64,000 nt of DNA from assembly GCF_900700375.1 (NCBI RefSeq), contig NC_041725.1, positions 7,082,255-7,146,254 on the forward strand, in the 5' to 3' direction. The position numbers and the translations under genes are program-made. Positions 10,015 to 22,299 of the stretch are shown in pieces. The notes beneath the pieces are model-generated. The model saw only the letters and a list, made by a program, of their open reading frames with translations. It did no database searches and was not told the DNA's origin. Origin of the DNA: Denticeps clupeoides. Taxonomy: Eukaryota > Chordata > Actinopteri > Clupeiformes > Denticipitidae. Each line of letters opens with the position of its first letter. The stretch's first letter is position 1.

Positions 10015-13000
10015 ATGGAGTATATGCAAAACCCTGCAACAAGTACTCATGGAAACATGTACGTTTTTAATCCACTACGTCATAGAAGTAAAAAAAAAAA
10101 AAAAGTAAAGGGTTACGTTGAAAATGTGTTTGTACTACGTTATGAAATGTTTAGTTATTTTATCGGGCCCATGAGTGTAACTGTGGTGATGCTTTTTCCG
10201 TCCCATCGCAGCCTGTGTTGTACTTGCGGCGTCCCCGTACAGCCGAACCCAGCCAACATGTGCGTCTCCTGCCTGAGGTCGCAGGTGGACATATCAGAGG
10301 GAATCCCGAAGCAGGTCTCTGTGCACTTCTGCAAGCAGTGCGAAAGGTTTGGCCACATTGCGTTTAACACTTGAACACTGGAAATACTAGTTGGGACAAA
10401 ACATTGTCGGGGAAGGGGTTTGTTAGTTTATTGCTTGGTAGATTAGTTGGTTGTCCGGAGTTTAGATTACTGTGAGAAGAAACCTTGTGGGTTGGAGAGT
10501 GGAATGGAGTCTTCCTCAATCGCTTCAGTGATTTCCTTTGGGCACCGTGAAATTAAACGGCATGTTTCTTTGATTAGAAGTATGGTGTGTTCTATAGTTG
10601 TTTTTGGCACCCTGTCTTAAGCATCAAGGAGTCATTTTAGTCTTCATTAGTCTTAGTCACATGATCCATACTCATTTTAGTCTAGTCGAGTTTCAGTCAA
10701 CTAAAAGTCTGTGCATTTGTAATTTAGTCTGAATTATTATTTTAGTCGACGAAAATAGTATTTTAATCTCTTGATAGTAGATAGGGCTGCACAATTAATA
10801 AAATTTTAATCAGTATTTTGGGTGCCACAATTAAATTAAGATGATGATTGGCGATATTAACATTGCTGCATATCAAAGGGGTCGAACAAAAGCATAGACT
10901 GTATGAGCGGCAACCTCAAATCATGACAGAGTGCGATGTAATGTCGGAAGAAGTAGGTGACAACACAGATATATACAGTACAGGCCAAAAGTTTGGACAC
11001 ACCTTCTCATTCAATGTGTTTTCTTTATTTTCATGACCATTTACATTGGTAGATTCTCACTGAAGGCATCAAAACTATGAATGAACACATGTGGAATTAT
11101 GTACTTACTTCTGAAATGCATATCAAAATTACATGATATATTTTGATGTAGTTATTTTCCCATGACCAGATTGTACATCTCATCTCATCTTCAAAAAGGT
11201 TTTATGAGAGATTTAATCATAAATTTTGTAGACGAAACCAGTGCTAGTGTGTTCCAATACTCAGAGATTTTAAGTAAAGAAAATTGTATCTTTTGTAGCC
11301 CCACTATTTGCGTAGACTCCATGCTATGTTACTAAGTTGTGGGCACCATTCCCGCAGGTACCTGCAGCCTCCTGCGACATGGGTGCAGTGTGCCCTAGAG
11401 TCCCGAGAGCTGCTGGCCCTCTGCCTCAAGAAGTTGAAGGGATCCATGTCTAAGGTACAAACTTTTACACAGGAAGCTACAGTCATTAATGCTCGGGTCA
11501 TCATTCAGTCCCACTAAACTCTTTCCAAAAGGTTCGACTGATTGATGCAGGTTTCCTGTGGACAGAACCCCACTCCAAGAGGATCAAGATGAAACTTACT
11601 GTTCAGAAAGAAGTATGTTAATGTTGTATTCAACATAACGCATATCTCAATTAACAAAAGCCAGGTTTTTGACTCAGATGGTGCTGTCTACTTGTATCTA
11701 CAGGTGATGAATGGAGCCATCCTCCAACAAGTGTTTGTGGTGGAGTTTGTCATTCAGTCCCAGATGTGTAATGACTGCCACAGAGTGGAGGCTAAGGATT
11801 ACTGGAAGGCTGTGATTCAAGTGAGGCAGAAGGTGGGTTCATTCCAAATATATTATTTAGGTTATAATAATTATAATGTTTATAATTATGTTGTTTTATA
11901 ATGTGTTATTTAAAGCATGTATTTTTTTATTGGGCATCCAAAGCTAAAAAGCTTCACTTTCACGTCTTACTTTTTGAAAGACTGTCCACAAGAAAACATT
12001 TTACTACTTGGAACAGCTGATTCTGAAGCACAAGCTACATCAGAATACACTGCGCATCAAAGAAATCCATGGTATGGCTTTAACCAACTAACCAACTGAA
12101 CTATTCTTATTTACTCTCACTGTCTTATGCAGTTCAGCCTCCAGCCATTTGATACTGGATATGATCAATAACATTTGGAACAAGTGTAAAATTGATTAAT
12201 TTGAACCATTACATTTAATGAATTTCAATGGTTTTTATAGTGTAAACCTTTACTCTCTATTCAGAGGGGATTGATTTCTACTATGGCACAAAGCAGCATG
12301 CACAAAAGATGGTGGATTTCCTTCAGTGCACTGTTCCCTGCAGGTATGAAGCATTTTTACCCTGATGAGAAATGATCGATATGTCCAGGTTTGGGTGTTC
12401 TTATGTATGCTTTGTGTTTTTTCCCTTCCTTACAAGGTCAAAAGCTTCCCAGCGCCTCATCTCCCATGATGTCCATTCGAATTCTTACAATTACAAAAGC
12501 ACTTTCTCTGTTGAGATTGTTCCTGTGTGCAAGGTACTTCACCGTATTTCTCGCAATTATAAACGATCTCCATGTAAAGCCATTTAAGTGCTTTGCCACT
12601 TAATTAGGACAGGTTTTTGCACAGCTATAAAGTTGTCCAGCTGTGTTTTCATTTTTCTCATTTCTTTTTTTTATTTGGTTGTGCTTCTTATTAAAAAAAT
12701 ATGTGCTTCCTATGGTCAGGGTCATTGGTGTATCATATTCCGGAGTTTGACCTGTAAAGATGAATTGTGTGACTCCTTAATCCTTTATATTTCCACTTTA
12801 TATTTCCCAGGACAATGTGGTGTGCTTGTCCCCACGTCTGGCACAGAGCCTGGGGAATATGGGTCAGGTTTGCGTCTGCATCCGGGTCACCAGCACTATC
12901 CACCTTATCGATCCTAATACTCTACAGAGTGAGCAGTACTCTTCTTCCTAGCGTTACACTGAAAATACAGATTCTCCTTATTTAAAACATTTTATTCATC

Positions 13001-15262
13001 ACAGTTGCTGAGGTGGATGGTAATACGTTTTGGCGGAACCCCTTCAGCAGCCTCTGTAGCCCCCGACAGCTGGAAGAGTTCATAGTCATGGATATAGACA
13101 TCATCCGAGATCAGAAATTAGGAGCGGGAGCTGGGTTCAGATCTAATAAGGTAAGCGGTTTCGGAATGGGTTTTCATCAACTATGTTAGCAGCGAAGATG
13201 AAGTTCTGACACGCAGCAGGATCAACAGTAAGCAAAGCACCGTCCCCTGTCATGGCTGCCCACTGCTCACTCAGGGCGATTGGTTAAATGCAGAGGACAA
13301 ATTTCACTGTGTGCACCGTGTGCTGTGCTGCTGTGTATCACAAGTGACTATCACTTCACTTTAAATTTGGACAACTGCATTAGCAGACAATAAATTGTTT
13401 CTGGCCGCATGTTTTCCAGCACACCCTTGCGGAAGTGTGGGTGCAGAAGACCTCAGAAATGAACACTGGTCAGCAGTACCACTGCCGCACCTTCCTGGGC
13501 CACCTGCTGAACATTGGAGACCTGGTTTTTGGGTAAGACTCGAACAGCCCTGTTGAATCCTGCTTTTTTTGCATTTGAAAGTGATTCATTTCCATTCTTA
13601 CTCCCCAAGCTTTGATTTTGCTAATGCAAACATCAACGATGAGTTCCTCAACAAGATGAATCCTCATCACGTGCCAGATGTGGTAAGCTCTCTCATTTAT
13701 TTTTTGTCCTCATATCAGATCTATTGTGAGTTCATGTTGGGTTTATAATGGATTCGTGCTACAGCGTGAATGCTGTGACGGAGCCATTGGTAGAGTTTCC
13801 AAGACTCTTATTTCCCTATAATTTCTTAATTTTGATTCCTTACATGAAATGCACTACAGCTATACAGCACATGAATTTTCTCTTCCCTGTCTCCAATAGC
13901 CCAGGCAAACTTAACCAGAAAGGCATGGATTAAAGTTTGCCGTCGGTACTTAAGGTCTTAACGCATCTAGTGCCGCGCTGTGCTCTGAATCCCGCTGTAG
14001 CCTATGGGATGCGTGCGCCTGAAGCAACACTCCGCGAGCCTCTGCCGACTCTGTAGTCGAAGTTGAATATTGTTGAACTGTGACCCCTGCAAGTTGACAC
14101 ATTAACACGCATCCAAAAGAAAAAAAAAGCATCGATGAGGGCGCTTAAACCACGCAGGAGCGGTTGATTATAGCAACTGGGTGTTTTGACTGAACATAGT
14201 ATCAATATTATCAACTTATATAAATTTAGAATTATAATTTATATTTTCAATTTATGCCCCATTTTAGTCTAAATGTAATATATAAATACAGGTTTTAAAG
14301 CTATGGTATGAATACTACTGAAACTAAGCACTGGAATGGATTTTCCTGTTGAGTACACACATGGCCACGTATTGTATATATATTATATACATTTCTTCCC
14401 ATTAATGCTGCCTCTTGCAGTCTTTGCTTGTGCCGGGGACATCTGAGAATCGCTGTGAAACCAGTTGAACTTTGATCAAACACGACTTGTATGTTCAGGT
14501 TTTGATTAAGAAGAGTTACAACCGTACAAAGAGAGTTAAACGGCGCAACTGGAAACTACAGGAGATGGACCGAGACCGAGAGGGCATGGACAGCACTGAT
14601 GAGAGGTAAGGAGGAGGAGAGAGGCCTATGATCAGTGAAGCAAGGGCCAAATATTTTGAAATAAAGATTAAAACTTATGAGCAATATCACATTTGTCTTC
14701 TTAGGCAATATCAGGACTTCTTGGAAGATCTGGAGGAAGACGAAGCATTGAGAAAGAACGTGAACATCTTCAGAGGTTGGTGGGGCCTTCTGAGGCCTTT
14801 GATTTCAGTTGCTTAATTCATAGCATTGCATTTCATAGCACTTCACAGTAGTACTTCATAAGATACATTAGATATATGTATGTTTAATTTTTTTCTCACT
14901 GGCCATTGAAATAGACCATGATTTTGTCACAAATGATTCATACAATGCGACTGACTGGTGTCAAGGGCCCATTGGGTCATGAAAAAAACATTTGGTCATG
15001 AAAAACTGACATGAACCCTTTATATTTGTGTAGGTGGACACTATGCAGAAATTATAGAGTTATTAGAGAAATTAAAGTCCTTTTGACTTTGGATAGATTT
15101 GCATACATGTAATCTCCTTTTTTTGCAGATGCCTCCAAAATAGCAGTGGAAAGTGACACAGATGATGAGGGTGCGCCACGCATCTCTCTGATGGAGATGC
15201 TGGAAGATCTGAGCTTAAACGATGCTACAGGCGGATCAGGAGCTGACATGATGACAGACTGA
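10015..15262 (+). CDS. nmd3: 60S ribosomal export adaptor NMD3, 15 coding exons
   Basis: Exons are 10015-10058, 10212-10346, 11358-11454, 11532-11612, 11704-11832, 11981-12071, 12265-12343, 12437-12533, 12811-12928, 13005-13150, 13420-13532, 13610-13682, 14499-14605, 14705-14775 and 15129-15262; all use GT-AG and join to 504 residues (human 503). NMD3 binds the nascent large ribosomal subunit in the nucleus and links it to CRM1 for export. The N-terminal zinc-binding CxxC pairs are visible (CCTC and CVSC in exon 2, CKQC, then CNDC in exon 5). The acidic, basic-patch and leucine-rich C-terminus (SLMEMLEDLSL) fits the export-signal region. The start MEYM matches the human start; an AG acceptor at 10006 implies an upstream non-coding exon. 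Intron 10 holds a SINE A copy. Confidence 0.97.
10974..11115. mobile_element. Tc1-like terminal repeat fragment (family 3)
   Basis: The fragment starts with TACAGTACAGGCCAAAAGTT and matches, in inverse orientation, the fragment at 2432-2550. It is only the end of a Tc1 element, lying in nmd3 intron 2. The preceding bases (about 10620-10850) contain TTTTAGTCGAC and AGGGCTGCACAATTAAT motifs that are common in other decayed teleost DNA repeats. Confidence 0.75.
13231..13363 (+). repeat. SINE family A, 5'-truncated
   Basis: The body and tail of SINE A lie in nmd3 intron 10, between exons ending at 13150 and starting at 13420. The tRNA-like head is missing. Confidence 0.8.
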
Positions 15263-15414
15263 TGGCCCTCGTTGATTGTATGCTATATAAACTGCTATAC
15301 CACAGTCTTCCTCTTCCTTTTGTATTTAAATCATGCAAGGGGTATGTAAATTACATGCTATAAGTTTAGAGCCATGTTATGGTGGCGCAGGCATTTTGAA
15401 TGAATTGCCATACA

Positions 15415-15420
15415 AATAAA
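15415..15420 (+). promoter_or_regulatory. nmd3: nmd3 polyadenylation signal
   Basis: An AATAAA hexamer lies about 150 bases after the nmd3 stop codon. It is the first canonical hexamer downstream in that strand, so it is the likely 3' end signal. Confidence 0.65.
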
Positions 15421-18394
15421 TATATAAGTGAAATTTGTAAGCCTTTTGTGAACTTTGTGATTTAATTGGTTTGTTACTAAAATTAAGTGCTCCAACGACT
15501 TTTACATGATGAAGACAGAATGTAAAATAACTGATTACAGAATTACATTTTGGTTCAAGGTCCTTTTTTTCCCCAGTTGTTTTGACTTATTTGGTAAATT
15601 TTGACCCTCCAAGTCACCCCATTATATTGTATAATATTTTAAATCTTTCTTAGGCAATTTTGAAGTGTTTCATGCCAGCGGTTCATGATTACTTGAGTAC
15701 TTCACATCTCAAGGCCTGTGTAGAAACTCATATTGCAGTGGTGGTTAATAGGACCCACGTTTTATGGTCTGCCGAAATCCATATTCTTTTGAAGGAGTCA
15801 TAAACCCGAGTGTGTGTGTACATTATGGTGCATGTTCTCTTCTTTCTCCAGCAGGGGGCGTTACATTCCCAAAATGAAATTCCGATCGCCGTAGGAAAAA
15901 ATCTTTAGTCAGTTTGATGTGTGGATTGTATATACGGCAGGCAAGTCATGCTGAGTAATACGGGGCTCTAATAATATAAATTGGCCAGTTAATAATCATG
16001 TTTTTCTAATAATAATGGACGTTTTTTTCTGTGAGTGTACAATACAGTTTATGTATTTTATACATAATTTGAAATAGGGAAAGAAAAAATCAAAAGAAGT
16101 TAAAGCTGAAACCCGTTGGTCTGAAGTGCAGGGAGTGATGAGTGGCTGGACTCATCACAGCCCAGATCTGAAAAATCCCTGGATATGCAATTCACCCTTT
16201 AAAATGTTGTGGTTATTGTTAATGCATGTTCCTGCATTTCAATTGCATACATCGAATGATTTAAATAAAGTCGTTTAGCTTCGGTTACAGTCATCTTTGA
16301 CTTTATTGTAAGAACTTTAAAATGACTGAATAAAGACAGCTCGCTTGCAAATGTTCTTAAGCAATGTTCTCTATGATTCCAGTAAACACCACAAACTCTG
16401 TAATTAGCATGTAGACCGTAAACGGGGAAGAATGCTACTCGTTTGTGTGACGTTGACTTGGTTACAGTAACATTTGATCCTTTTTGAAACCGTATCTGCC
16501 ACCTCCCCTTGTACACCTTGGGTCGAAGAAGGGTGGCGAGAAAATGGAAAGGTATGTATTAGGAAAGGCTTGAGTCTGCCAATATAAGGTTTAAGATTAT
16601 TTCTTGTAGGTTGTGTTGTGGAAATGTTATGCTCTAAGCAGAGGAAAGCAGATCTGCTTGGGAAAGTAACCGCACGTCTCATTGTAGTGGAAGTATGCAG
16701 TGAAGACTGCACACTTTTCTCTCCTCTTGGTCACACCTTTAAGTTATTATGCTTTATGAGAGAACTTTAAACAAAACTCTGTCGTCTGCAAAATCTAGAA
16801 AGCAGAAATGTCAATTAACATTAGTACTAGACCAATAAATGTAACATTTTGTATCATTTAACTACACTTTACTACATTCTACTTAACTTTTACTGCAATG
16901 CAATTATTTATTCGGTAGAGTATATCATAATTAAAGTTTTATGTTGAGATGTTATGTACATATTCCAATACAAAGTAAGGGTCTCCTTCACACACTTTTT
17001 TTTTTTTTTTTTTTTTTATAAATGAGTTATATATGCTCTGGTGTATTTAAATGAGCTGCATACATGTCTGCTTGTTTCCTTTTTACGCGTAATATTATCT
17101 ACTGGACTTGACCTAGCGGGTGTGTGCCCACAGGTGCAGGATACGCATAGTGCTGCACCTAGGCCCATTTGTTCAGTCAGGGTTCAAAGGATTTTCAACC
17201 ATGTGTCAACAGTCTGACATTACGGAATTCTCTCGTAACTCTGCTCCTGTTTTAAACTGCCATGATAGTGCCTGGCCTAAAATCAAAAGAGCGCCTCTCC
17301 CTTGGTTCATTCAGAGTCTGTTTGTTGCAGGCTTCAGATCAGTGTTAACTAAATACTATGGACAGATGTATTAAAAGGACTTGGTACTTTGATACCCCCT
17401 TGGCCTGGGTAAAGCTTTTGTTACCCCATCGCAAAAGTAGATGCATTGTAGTATAAGAAGATTTGCCGACTTTAGTATATGTGGCATTTAATTCTGTCCT
17501 TTTGTTTAATTAAATCACTGTAGAGGCGTCAGGCTCGTAAGAAGGACATCAGCAGAGCTGTAACTAAGAATGAGGAATAAAAGATAAAGCGATCCACACA
17601 CCCATTGGGTTATGAAGAATTAACCCAAAGACAGTACTGTCTGAACTGAAGATATTTTTTGCCTGTGACCTTTTAGCATATTAACAAAATGAAATTGTGA
17701 TTGTCCTTTTTCTTCTTATGGTTGCTATGTAATTTCTCGACGCTCTGAACTGTACGTTGCTGCTGTCGCAGTCTGTAACGTGATACGCGGGATAATAAAC
17801 CCGTGAGGAGGATCAGCACGTGTGTGCGGCAGTTGCTGGTGGGGTAAGTCCAACAAACAGGGCGTGCAGCGTCACTTCATCTCCTCTTTTCTTCCTCTGC
17901 AACCGTTCAGGCAGCATTAGTGACCATTCAGTCGTGGCGCCTGTGGGCTGCTTCAAGCAGAGTCCATTCAGTTAGGAGAACAATGAGGTTGGAAAACCCA
18001 AAATACAAATGCAGACGCATATCAAAAGGCAAATGGGATCAAAGTAATTCAGATGTGACTAGAAAAACATACGGTTTCATTATTACAGCAACTGAAAAGG
18101 TACAAGGCCAGAGGTACAGCGCATATTTTCAGTGCTTTCATGGACGCATGGGGCAAGGCTTGAGAAGACTGTATCTGATCTTATGTGCACTGCTTGTTGG
18201 TGAAATTGTTTGATGGCGGCTGGCTGATGTTCTTGGAAGATAAAAGTTTAGCTGTGTTACTTCACTCGGCATTGACCAGGAACTAAGGGTGGAACGTTCT
18301 TCTGCTGTCAAAACCTGCCGATGCGCAAAGGTGAGAACATCTGATTGTCAGATCACAGCACTTAATCACTAAATTAGGACTATCTCTATAATTA

Positions 18395-18580
18395 ACACAT
18401 CATGGCTGACTAGGAGGGATGCATAGTGGTGCAGCACTTAGCGACATGGCTCCCAGCGCCGACTGTGTGTGTGTGTGTGTATGCTCTCCCCGTGTTGGTG
18501 CGGGTTCTCCGGTTTCCTCCCACCATCGAAAAGAATGAACACTAGGTAAACTGGCCACTATGAAGTGTGTGTGTGTGTCA
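18395..18580 (+). repeat. decayed interspersed repeat
   Basis: The stretch contains GTGGTGCAGCACTTAGCG, a GT run and TTCTCCCCGTGTTGGTGCGG followed by a CCTCCCACC block and an ACTGGCCACTATGAA block. This matches the layout of a widespread fish repeat from memory. The class is not settled by what remains. Confidence 0.5.
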
Positions 18581-18588
18581 GGGGCCGT

Positions 18589-19014
18589 CTAGAAAAGGAA
18601 TAGCAACAAAGGACAAAAGTTGGCATTAATAAAACATTTATTATAATTCAGTGGCCATATTCATTTTGTGTTAAGTAATTCATGACACACATCAGCACTC
18701 TTTAAAACGACTTTGTCCCATCCTTCACTTATCTTGATGTGTTTACTGGTGTTTGGGTTTGTTAATATCTCATCTCCCATGAAAATAGACTTTTTATAGC
18801 AGGCAGAGTCAAATCCAACTATCTATGTTAAAGGTTAGATAGATAGATCTACACGCCAAGAACAATCAGTGCCACCGTGCAGGTGGTTCAGCTCCTTGTG
18901 TTGGGTGCGGCTGCTCTATCTTGCGATATACGATCCACGCCTCGTTTGTCGAAGAACAGCCATATTGTATTACCTCCTGGGGGGGAAACAAGGTGGAGGT
19001 GCTATTCCTTCTAG
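18589..19014. mobile_element. possible MITE with short inverted ends
   Basis: About 18 bases at each end are near-perfect inverted copies: CTAGAAAAGGAATAGCAAC on the left, and CTAGAAGGAATAGCACC when the right end is read on the other strand. The 426-base unit has no coding content. No clear target-site duplication is visible, so this is tentative. Confidence 0.3.
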
Positions 19015-19370
19015 TGATAAACTAATTGTGCCTCTCTTACACTATAGGTTAGAGTTCCTAATTACTTGAATTAGACTGCATTTACTACAGTATTATTACT
19101 AATGAGCATGCCAATTTAATCCATGTGTTTAAGAACTTATGTGTCCAGATGATGGTTTATGTTTGACCACTTTTATGATGCAAGTATGTTTTTGGTGACG
19201 TAGAGCTGGATGAGCACTGCTTGGTGTTGGTAGGTTACAAACTGAGAAACTTGACACTGAGAAACTCTGGATGAAACAGCATAAACCTACTGGTTATAAA
19301 CCATGTTAATATATCTTAGTGATGTATTCATACTGATAAAAGTACAATTATCATTAATGCATAAATGTAT

Positions 19371-20409
19371 GGAGCATTTTTTTTTAAATATAAACATTTT
19401 GAACAATTTGCATTCAGAAACTTTAGGAAAAACCTTTTATTAAGTGTCATTAAGAGGAATAACACAAAAAACAAATTCACAAATGATTTACATATTTTAT
19501 TGTAAATGACAATAAAAATGAATATAAAATAACATGTGAGAAAGTTTAAGTGTATATTACAGAATATAATTAAAATGTTTTAAAATGTGATACATCTGAA
19601 AACAAGAATAAAAAAAAATGACAAATTGACTTAAAATATAAAAATATAGATAAACAAATCCAAAAGATTTTGGTAGCTAGCAAAGGTGTAGATACCGCTG
19701 TACATAAATACAAATCAAGCCATTGTGTAATACGTCAAGCTCTGGACAGACATTGGCAAATAAATAAAAAAATAGCCCGATACCAAAACCCTTCATAAAT
19801 ACATGTAAAAAAAACAACATTACAATGCTTTATGAAATGATCTTTTCAAGTGCATGCTGGGAAGATGAATTTTGTCGTTTATGTTTGACACAGTAAACAG
19901 GAACGAATGACTGTTGCTCAAGAGAAGAGAACCAAGCCTTGTAATGGTACTGAATCAATATTTGCTCCCACATGGCAAAACTTGCACATAATTCCAAGAG
20001 TCCAACATTATCATCTTTTAATCACTGGCATCATGATATGTAACACCGTATTGATTGAAATCACACATATATGTATAAAAAGAGTTTGTCATGTGAATGC
20101 TTAAAGTGTAGAAGTGGGTGGCGAGTGCCTTCTTTCAGTGCTACATGCTGGATAGTAACTGTGATTCAGCCTGCTAAGTAAGCGTCTTGGGACGTTTGAA
20201 TTCCATCAGGAAGTCACACCAAAGGGAATTGCTGGCCAAAGTGTTGCATGCATGTCGTCAGTCTGGGAAAAGTCGGGGGGAGGTTTTGGTAAAGATTCTT
20301 GGGTCCAGTTAGGGGAAAGCTTGCACTTTTCTGCTCGGTGGTCCATCCACCGTCTTCCTGAGTTTAAAGCTTTGGCTAATAAATCACTGGAGCTGCGGGC
20401 CTCCAGCTC
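19371..20409 (-). other. sptssb: probable 3' UTR of sptssb and flank
   Basis: This AT-rich stretch follows the sptssb stop codon on the minus strand and has no reading frame of interest. Several minus-strand AATAAA hexamers lie in it. The mammalian gene has a long 3' UTR, so I infer the same here without being able to place its end. Confidence 0.45.
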
Positions 20410-20652
20410 TTAGTTCATCAGCGCCACAGTACTTTCTGGCTGGCCGCCGCATAGGCCAGAAAAGAACTCGAGTGCCAGGCGCACGTGGATGGGAATGAAT
20501 ACGTACGAGGTGTATACAACCATGCCGATCATGGTGAAGAGGACGGTGTTGAAGATGGACTGCTCCCAGGGCTCCAGCACATAGATGCCAGTGATGAGCA
20601 AGTACTGGTAGTACAGCCAGCCCATGTACTCCCTCATGTTCTTCACATCCAT
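20410..20652 (-). CDS. sptssb: serine palmitoyltransferase small subunit B
   Basis: One exon encodes 80 residues, close to the 76 of human SPTSSB. The start gives [17 protein letters not shown], aligned with the human MDLRRVKEYFSWLYYQY, followed by [12 protein letters not shown] and the membrane segment around [15 protein letters not shown]. The small subunit activates the SPTLC1/SPTLC2-3 complex in the ER and sets its acyl-CoA choice in the first step of sphingolipid synthesis. An acceptor-like CTCTGCAAG lies about 15 bases before the ATG, and a strong donor CGGAG|GTGAGTGTG at 21839-21831 implies a non-coding first exon about 1.2 kb upstream. Longer open frames through this exon are in other frames or lack homology. 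Confidence 0.95.
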   Translation of the reverse strand: MDVKNMREYMGWLYYQYLLITGIYVLEPWEQSIFNTVLFTMIGMVVYTSYVFIPIHVRLALEFFSGLCGGQPESTVALMN

Positions 20653-21472
20653 CCCTGAGCTGTCGCGCTTGCAGAGGTGGGCGCGGAGGAGTGGGGACGA
20701 GGGGGAAGGGGGGTTCTGGGATTCGGGGTAATGCAATAAGCACAGAAACACAGACACACACACACATACAAAAGGTAACGATAACAAGCAGACAAAAAAG
20801 CGATAATGTCAATGTGGTATTAAAAAAAAACTGCTTCAATAAATTGATGAAACTGAAATGCCACTCGTTCCTCTTCATCTATGAAGCGGCATCTGTTTTT
20901 CATAAACAGCAATAACTGTAACCTGCTGCAACCGCGCCTTCGTGTAGTAAATGTGGTGAAGATGTTTTGTGTTGGGAGCATTAAACGGCATCTTGTGCCT
21001 CCGACTGGTTCCGTGTCAGTTCCAGAAAGTAACGGGCCCATTTTGAACACGGCTTTCCGGACGGCCGGATCCCAAGGGCAACTAAGGATGCACACAGGGG
21101 TACGAGTGTCCCAAGGCAGCATCACAACCCGTGCATGATCAATACGACAGCGCGACACACACAAGTGTAGAGGTCACACCAGAGCGAACGTGAAGTAAAT
21201 ATGTTAAAAGTCAACTAGACGAATTTGAAGTAAATAAACAGAGCGAGGTGACAGCAGGCGTGATGCGTGATTTGAGTACGTGCTACAAGGAAGAAAGGGC
21301 AAAAGTAAACAGCACAAGCAGCACTGGACGCATTCTGTTGGTAAATGGCACGAATTTCCACAGGCACACCGGACACTTGCTGTAATGTGGGAATGTCACG
21401 TTTTTTCATGTTTTTTAGCACTCCTTTTTTTTGTGTGTGTGCATTTGGTTGCCTGGAATGCCCAATTTTTGG

Positions 21473-21633
21473 TCCCAAACACCATTAGACTGAGAAATGG
21501 CATAAAGAGCACTATTACATATTTACACGATTTTCTGTAAATTTCCTGTAAAATCGTGTAAATATGTAATAGTGCTCTTTATGCCATTTCTGGACATGCC
21601 TGCCACAATCTCTCAGTCTAATGGTGTTTGGGA
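21473..21633. repeat. fold-back (inverted repeat) in sptssb intron 1
   Basis: The left arm 21473-21534 (62 bases) is matched exactly in reverse complement by 21550-21588 (39 bases) plus 21611-21633 (23 bases). The two right-arm parts are separated by a 22-base insert at 21589-21610. The central spacer 21535-21549 is 15 bases. The arms show no mismatch. I see no Pol III boxes or coding sequence. Origin could be a template-switch event, a very young MITE or an assembly fold-back. Confidence 0.95.
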
Positions 21634-21839
21634 TCACAGCATTTGTCTTAAACCTTTAGATGAGGCAATAAGACTTCTTTTTCATCATATTAATTATTAT
21701 CCGTATATTAATGTACAGGGCGCGTGCGTCTTGGTAGCAACTTTGACGCAGTTCGGATTTACTTCTCGGATGCATGAAATCATTAGAAATGTGAGCAGGT
21801 AAATAAAGGCATATTTATATATAAAACCCGCACACTCAC

Positions 21840-22280
21840 CTCCGCGACGTCGGGGCTTCTCGCTGCTGAACGGACAAAGTTTACCGCGGGACGGATCCAC
21901 GCCAATGGCCGCCCTGCCAGTCCGCCGACGCCGGCTTTAACCCTCCGGTCCTCACCACACCCACCCCTCGTGTCGCGACTGCGGGTGGCGGCCGGGCGGC
22001 CCTCGTCCGCGGCCCCGTCGCGTCTGGCAGGCGCGCGCACGGCGGCGCCGCGCCGCAGTACGGCGCGTGACGTCAGGCGCGCTGGCGCGCGCGACCGTCT
22101 CTTTCTTATATTCGTTTATTTCTTTTTTCCTGTTTCATTACGAGGTCCCTGGGATGGGAAGTAATGGTTTAAATGTGCCAGCGTGCGTCTGCTGGTCAGC
22201 TTCTGCGTTGGTGACGCCGGCAGGAATCCTGCTGCTGCAGCGGCGGCATCTTCGCGAGATGTTGCTGAAAATTCAAAATT
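21840..22280 (-). promoter_or_regulatory. sptssb: sptssb non-coding exon 1 and CpG-rich promoter with CRE
   Basis: The minus-strand exon 1 would end at 21840, before a GTGAGTGTG donor. The region upstream to about 22110 is extremely CpG-rich. A full cAMP-response element TGACGTCA lies at 22068-22075, where a promoter would be expected. The transcription start was not determined. Confidence 0.6.
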
Positions 22281-22299
22281 CCCGCAGCTTACACGCCTT

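Larger units (their letters stand above)
15430..19370. other. intergenic region between nmd3 and sptssb
   Basis: I find no gene here. It contains a T-tract (about 16997-17018), a decayed repeat (18395-18580) and a possible short inverted-repeat element (18589-19014). Near 17850 a GTAAGT donor-like site follows a short CpG-bearing stretch, and could mark a non-coding transcript, but nothing confirms it. Confidence 0.6.

Noticed and set aside
17920-18213. 97-codon plus-strand frame between nmd3 and sptssb
   Set aside because: No homology recognised and no supporting splice structure, although a GTAAGT site lies near 17850.
20384-20878. Longer 164-codon frame through the sptssb exon
   Set aside because: It is in another frame and shows no homology; the 80-residue frame matches SPTSSB along its length.
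21473-21633. The fold-back as a microRNA precursor
   Set aside because: The stem is too long and too perfect for a typical animal microRNA and matches no family I know; kept as a fold-back only.
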